From contig WQTY01000141.1 in the NCBI GenBank assembly GCA_009786045.1, positions 675 through 6,128 of the forward strand: 5,454 nt of DNA, given 5' to 3'. Source of the stretch: Pseudomonadota bacterium. Its GTDB lineage: Bacteria; Myxococcota_A; Bradymonadia; UBA4248. The translations under genes were made by a program, and so were the position numbers. The notes beneath the pieces were generated by a model. That model had not been told where the DNA came from. It saw only the letters and a list, made by a program, of their open reading frames with translations, and did not search any database. Shown piece after piece: positions 4,963-5,454 of this stretch. Each line of letters opens with the position of its first letter. Position 1 is the stretch's first letter.

Positions 4963-4994
4963 GCCCGTATTCGGCCAGTTTGGCCGAATAGGGC
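4963..4994 (+). repeat. Bulged TATTCGG hairpin, second of a tandem pair
   Basis: GCCC (4963-4966) pairs with GGGC (4991-4994), G4967 is bulged, and TATTCGGCCA (4968-4977) pairs perfectly with TGGCCGAATA (4981-4990) around loop GTT. That is 14 pairs in 32 bases. It starts 9 bases after the first hairpin ends. Confidence 0.7.
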
Positions 4995-5023
4995 GCGCCA
5001 CATGAATTTTGTGTCATAAGGCC

Positions 5024-5029
5024 TTGACA
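5024..5029 (+). promoter_or_regulatory. Consensus -35 box (TTGACA) of the polymerase gene
   Basis: A perfect TTGACA lies 17 bases before the SOS-type palindrome, so the operator would cover the -10 position. No good TATAAT match occurs at the right spacing. TAAAAT at 5040-5045 is closer to consensus but only 10 bases away. The -10 assignment is therefore open. Confidence 0.4.
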
Positions 5030-5046
5030 TGCATGCGCATAAAATG

Positions 5047-5060
5047 TGAACATTTGTTCA
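5047..5060 (+). promoter_or_regulatory. LexA-type SOS box upstream of the Y-family polymerase
   Basis: TGAAC-ATTT-GTTCA is a perfect 5-bp inverted repeat with 4-base spacing, matching the GAAC-N4-GTTC core of the Bacillus-type LexA operator (consensus CGAACRNRYGTTYC). It lies 24 bases before the start codon of a translesion polymerase, a typical SOS target. Position and gene type together make LexA control likely. Confidence 0.75.
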
Positions 5061-5073
5061 GTTATTTTGGCAT

Positions 5074-5079
5074 GGGAGG
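5074..5079 (+). promoter_or_regulatory. Ribosome binding site of the polymerase gene
   Basis: GGGAGG lies 5 bases before the ATG at 5085. This supports that start over the ATG at 5072, which is in a different frame. Confidence 0.7.
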
Positions 5080-5084
5080 CGGTC

Positions 5085-5454
5085 ATGCGGACGATACTTC
5101 ACTGCGATATCAATAATTGTTTTGCGAGCATTGAGATGCTGCGCGAGCCTGGGTTGCGCGTGCGTCCGCTTGCGGTTTGTGGTGATCCCGGGTTACGGCG
5201 TGGGATTGTGCTGGCCAAGAGTGAGTCTGCGAAGGTGTGTGGGGTGAAAACGGGGGATACGCTGTGGCAGGCTAGGGAGAAGTGTCCGAATATTCAGTTT
5301 GTGAAGGCGAGTTTTGGCCTTTACGGGCAGTATGCCAGGCGTTTCAGGCAGATTCTTTTGTCGCTGACGCCGCGGGTTGAGCCGTGCGGGCTTGATGAGT
5401 GCTGGCTGGATATGACGGGGGATATGGCGCGTTTTGGGGTGGATGAGGGGGTGC
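5085..5454 (+). CDS. dinB: Y-family translesion DNA polymerase (DinB/UmuC superfamily), 3'-truncated
   Basis: The 123 visible residues cover the palm and start of the fingers of a Y-family polymerase; the rest lies beyond the window. 'LHCDINNCFASIE' (5-17) is the first catalytic block: D8 is the metal-binding Asp, F13 aligns with the steric-gate Tyr/Phe, and N10 and N11 fill the second half of the usual 'DMDAFFASVE'. 'RRGIVLAKS' (38-46) and 'GVKTGDTLWQAREKCP' (53-68) are the conserved fingers motifs. 'VEPCGLDECWLDMT' (98-111) holds the catalytic pair D104-E105, with GLDE replacing the common SIDE. The form resembles the polymerase-Y subgroup common in Firmicutes more than E. coli Pol IV; this is from memory. 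The enzyme inserts nucleotides opposite damaged template. An SOS-type box upstream suggests induction by DNA damage. Ten of twelve glycine codons are GGG, unlike the mixed use in the barrel gene. Confidence 0.95.
   Translation, partial: MRTILHCDINNCFASIEMLREPGLRVRPLAVCGDPGLRRGIVLAKSESAKVCGVKTGDTLWQAREKCPNIQFVKASFGLYGQYARRFRQILLSLTPRVEPCGLDECWLDMTGDMARFGVDEGV

Larger units (their letters stand above)
4715..5084. other. 370-base intergenic region with repeats and the polymerase promoter
   Basis: No credible gene was seen. It holds T6 double-hairpin copy B (4721-4784), weak short inverted repeats (4798-4820 and 4824-4838), a GTAG-headed palindrome (4862-4888), two tandem bulged hairpins (4921-4953, 4963-4994), and then the -35-like box, SOS-type operator and ribosome binding site of the polymerase gene. 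Minus-strand open frames here read through the palindromes and lack plausible composition. Confidence 0.7.

Noticed and set aside
4812..5030. 72-codon minus-strand frame before the polymerase
   Set aside because: Composed mostly of the palindromic repeats read as codons; no ribosome binding site or family resemblance seen.
5030..5045. TAAAAT at 5040-5045 as the -10 of the polymerase promoter
   Set aside because: Only 10 bases from TTGACA, too short for a normal sigma-70 spacer, and no other -35 fits it.

Overview
The window looks like chromosomal DNA of a Gram-negative bacterium, most likely of the Myxococcota / former Deltaproteobacteria type. This is inferred from a secreted protein with a cysteine-rich 'CxxDxDCxxGxxC' module of the kind common in that group, a lipoprotein with a clear lipobox, and a small outer-membrane beta-barrel ending in Phe. 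Base composition is moderate and gene density ordinary. No tRNA, rRNA, CRISPR array or insertion sequence was seen.

Layout. (1) 2-874 (+) is the 3' part of a secreted protein: a cysteine-rich region, then a predicted beta-sandwich domain. (2) 875-1143 is a gene-free convergent region packed with GC-rich hairpins. (3) 1144-1650 (-) is a small DUF2628-like membrane protein. (4) 1707-3995 (-) is a 762-residue helical-repeat lipoprotein containing a large internal duplication with four matched cysteines. (5) 3996-4090 is a divergent promoter region. (6) 4091-4714 (+) is a 207-residue exported beta-barrel-like protein. (7) 4715-5084 is a second gene-free region with the same hairpin families, followed by an SOS-type operator. 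(8) 5085-5454 (+) is the start of a Y-family translesion DNA polymerase, cut by the window end.

Genes 1, 3, 4 and 6 are all predicted to be cell-envelope or surface proteins. Genes 3 and 4 may be co-transcribed. No shared pathway is evident. The polymerase is a separate unit: a perfect TGAAC-N4-GTTCA palindrome just upstream suggests LexA/SOS control.

The most unusual content is non-coding. Both intergenic regions are mosaics of at least three recurring palindromic families: a T6-plus-double-hairpin element, a bulged TATTSGG/CCSAATA hairpin, and a GTAG-headed REP-like hairpin. Copies differ by paired (compensatory) changes that keep the stems intact, and one REP-like hairpin sits inside the stem-loop of another family.
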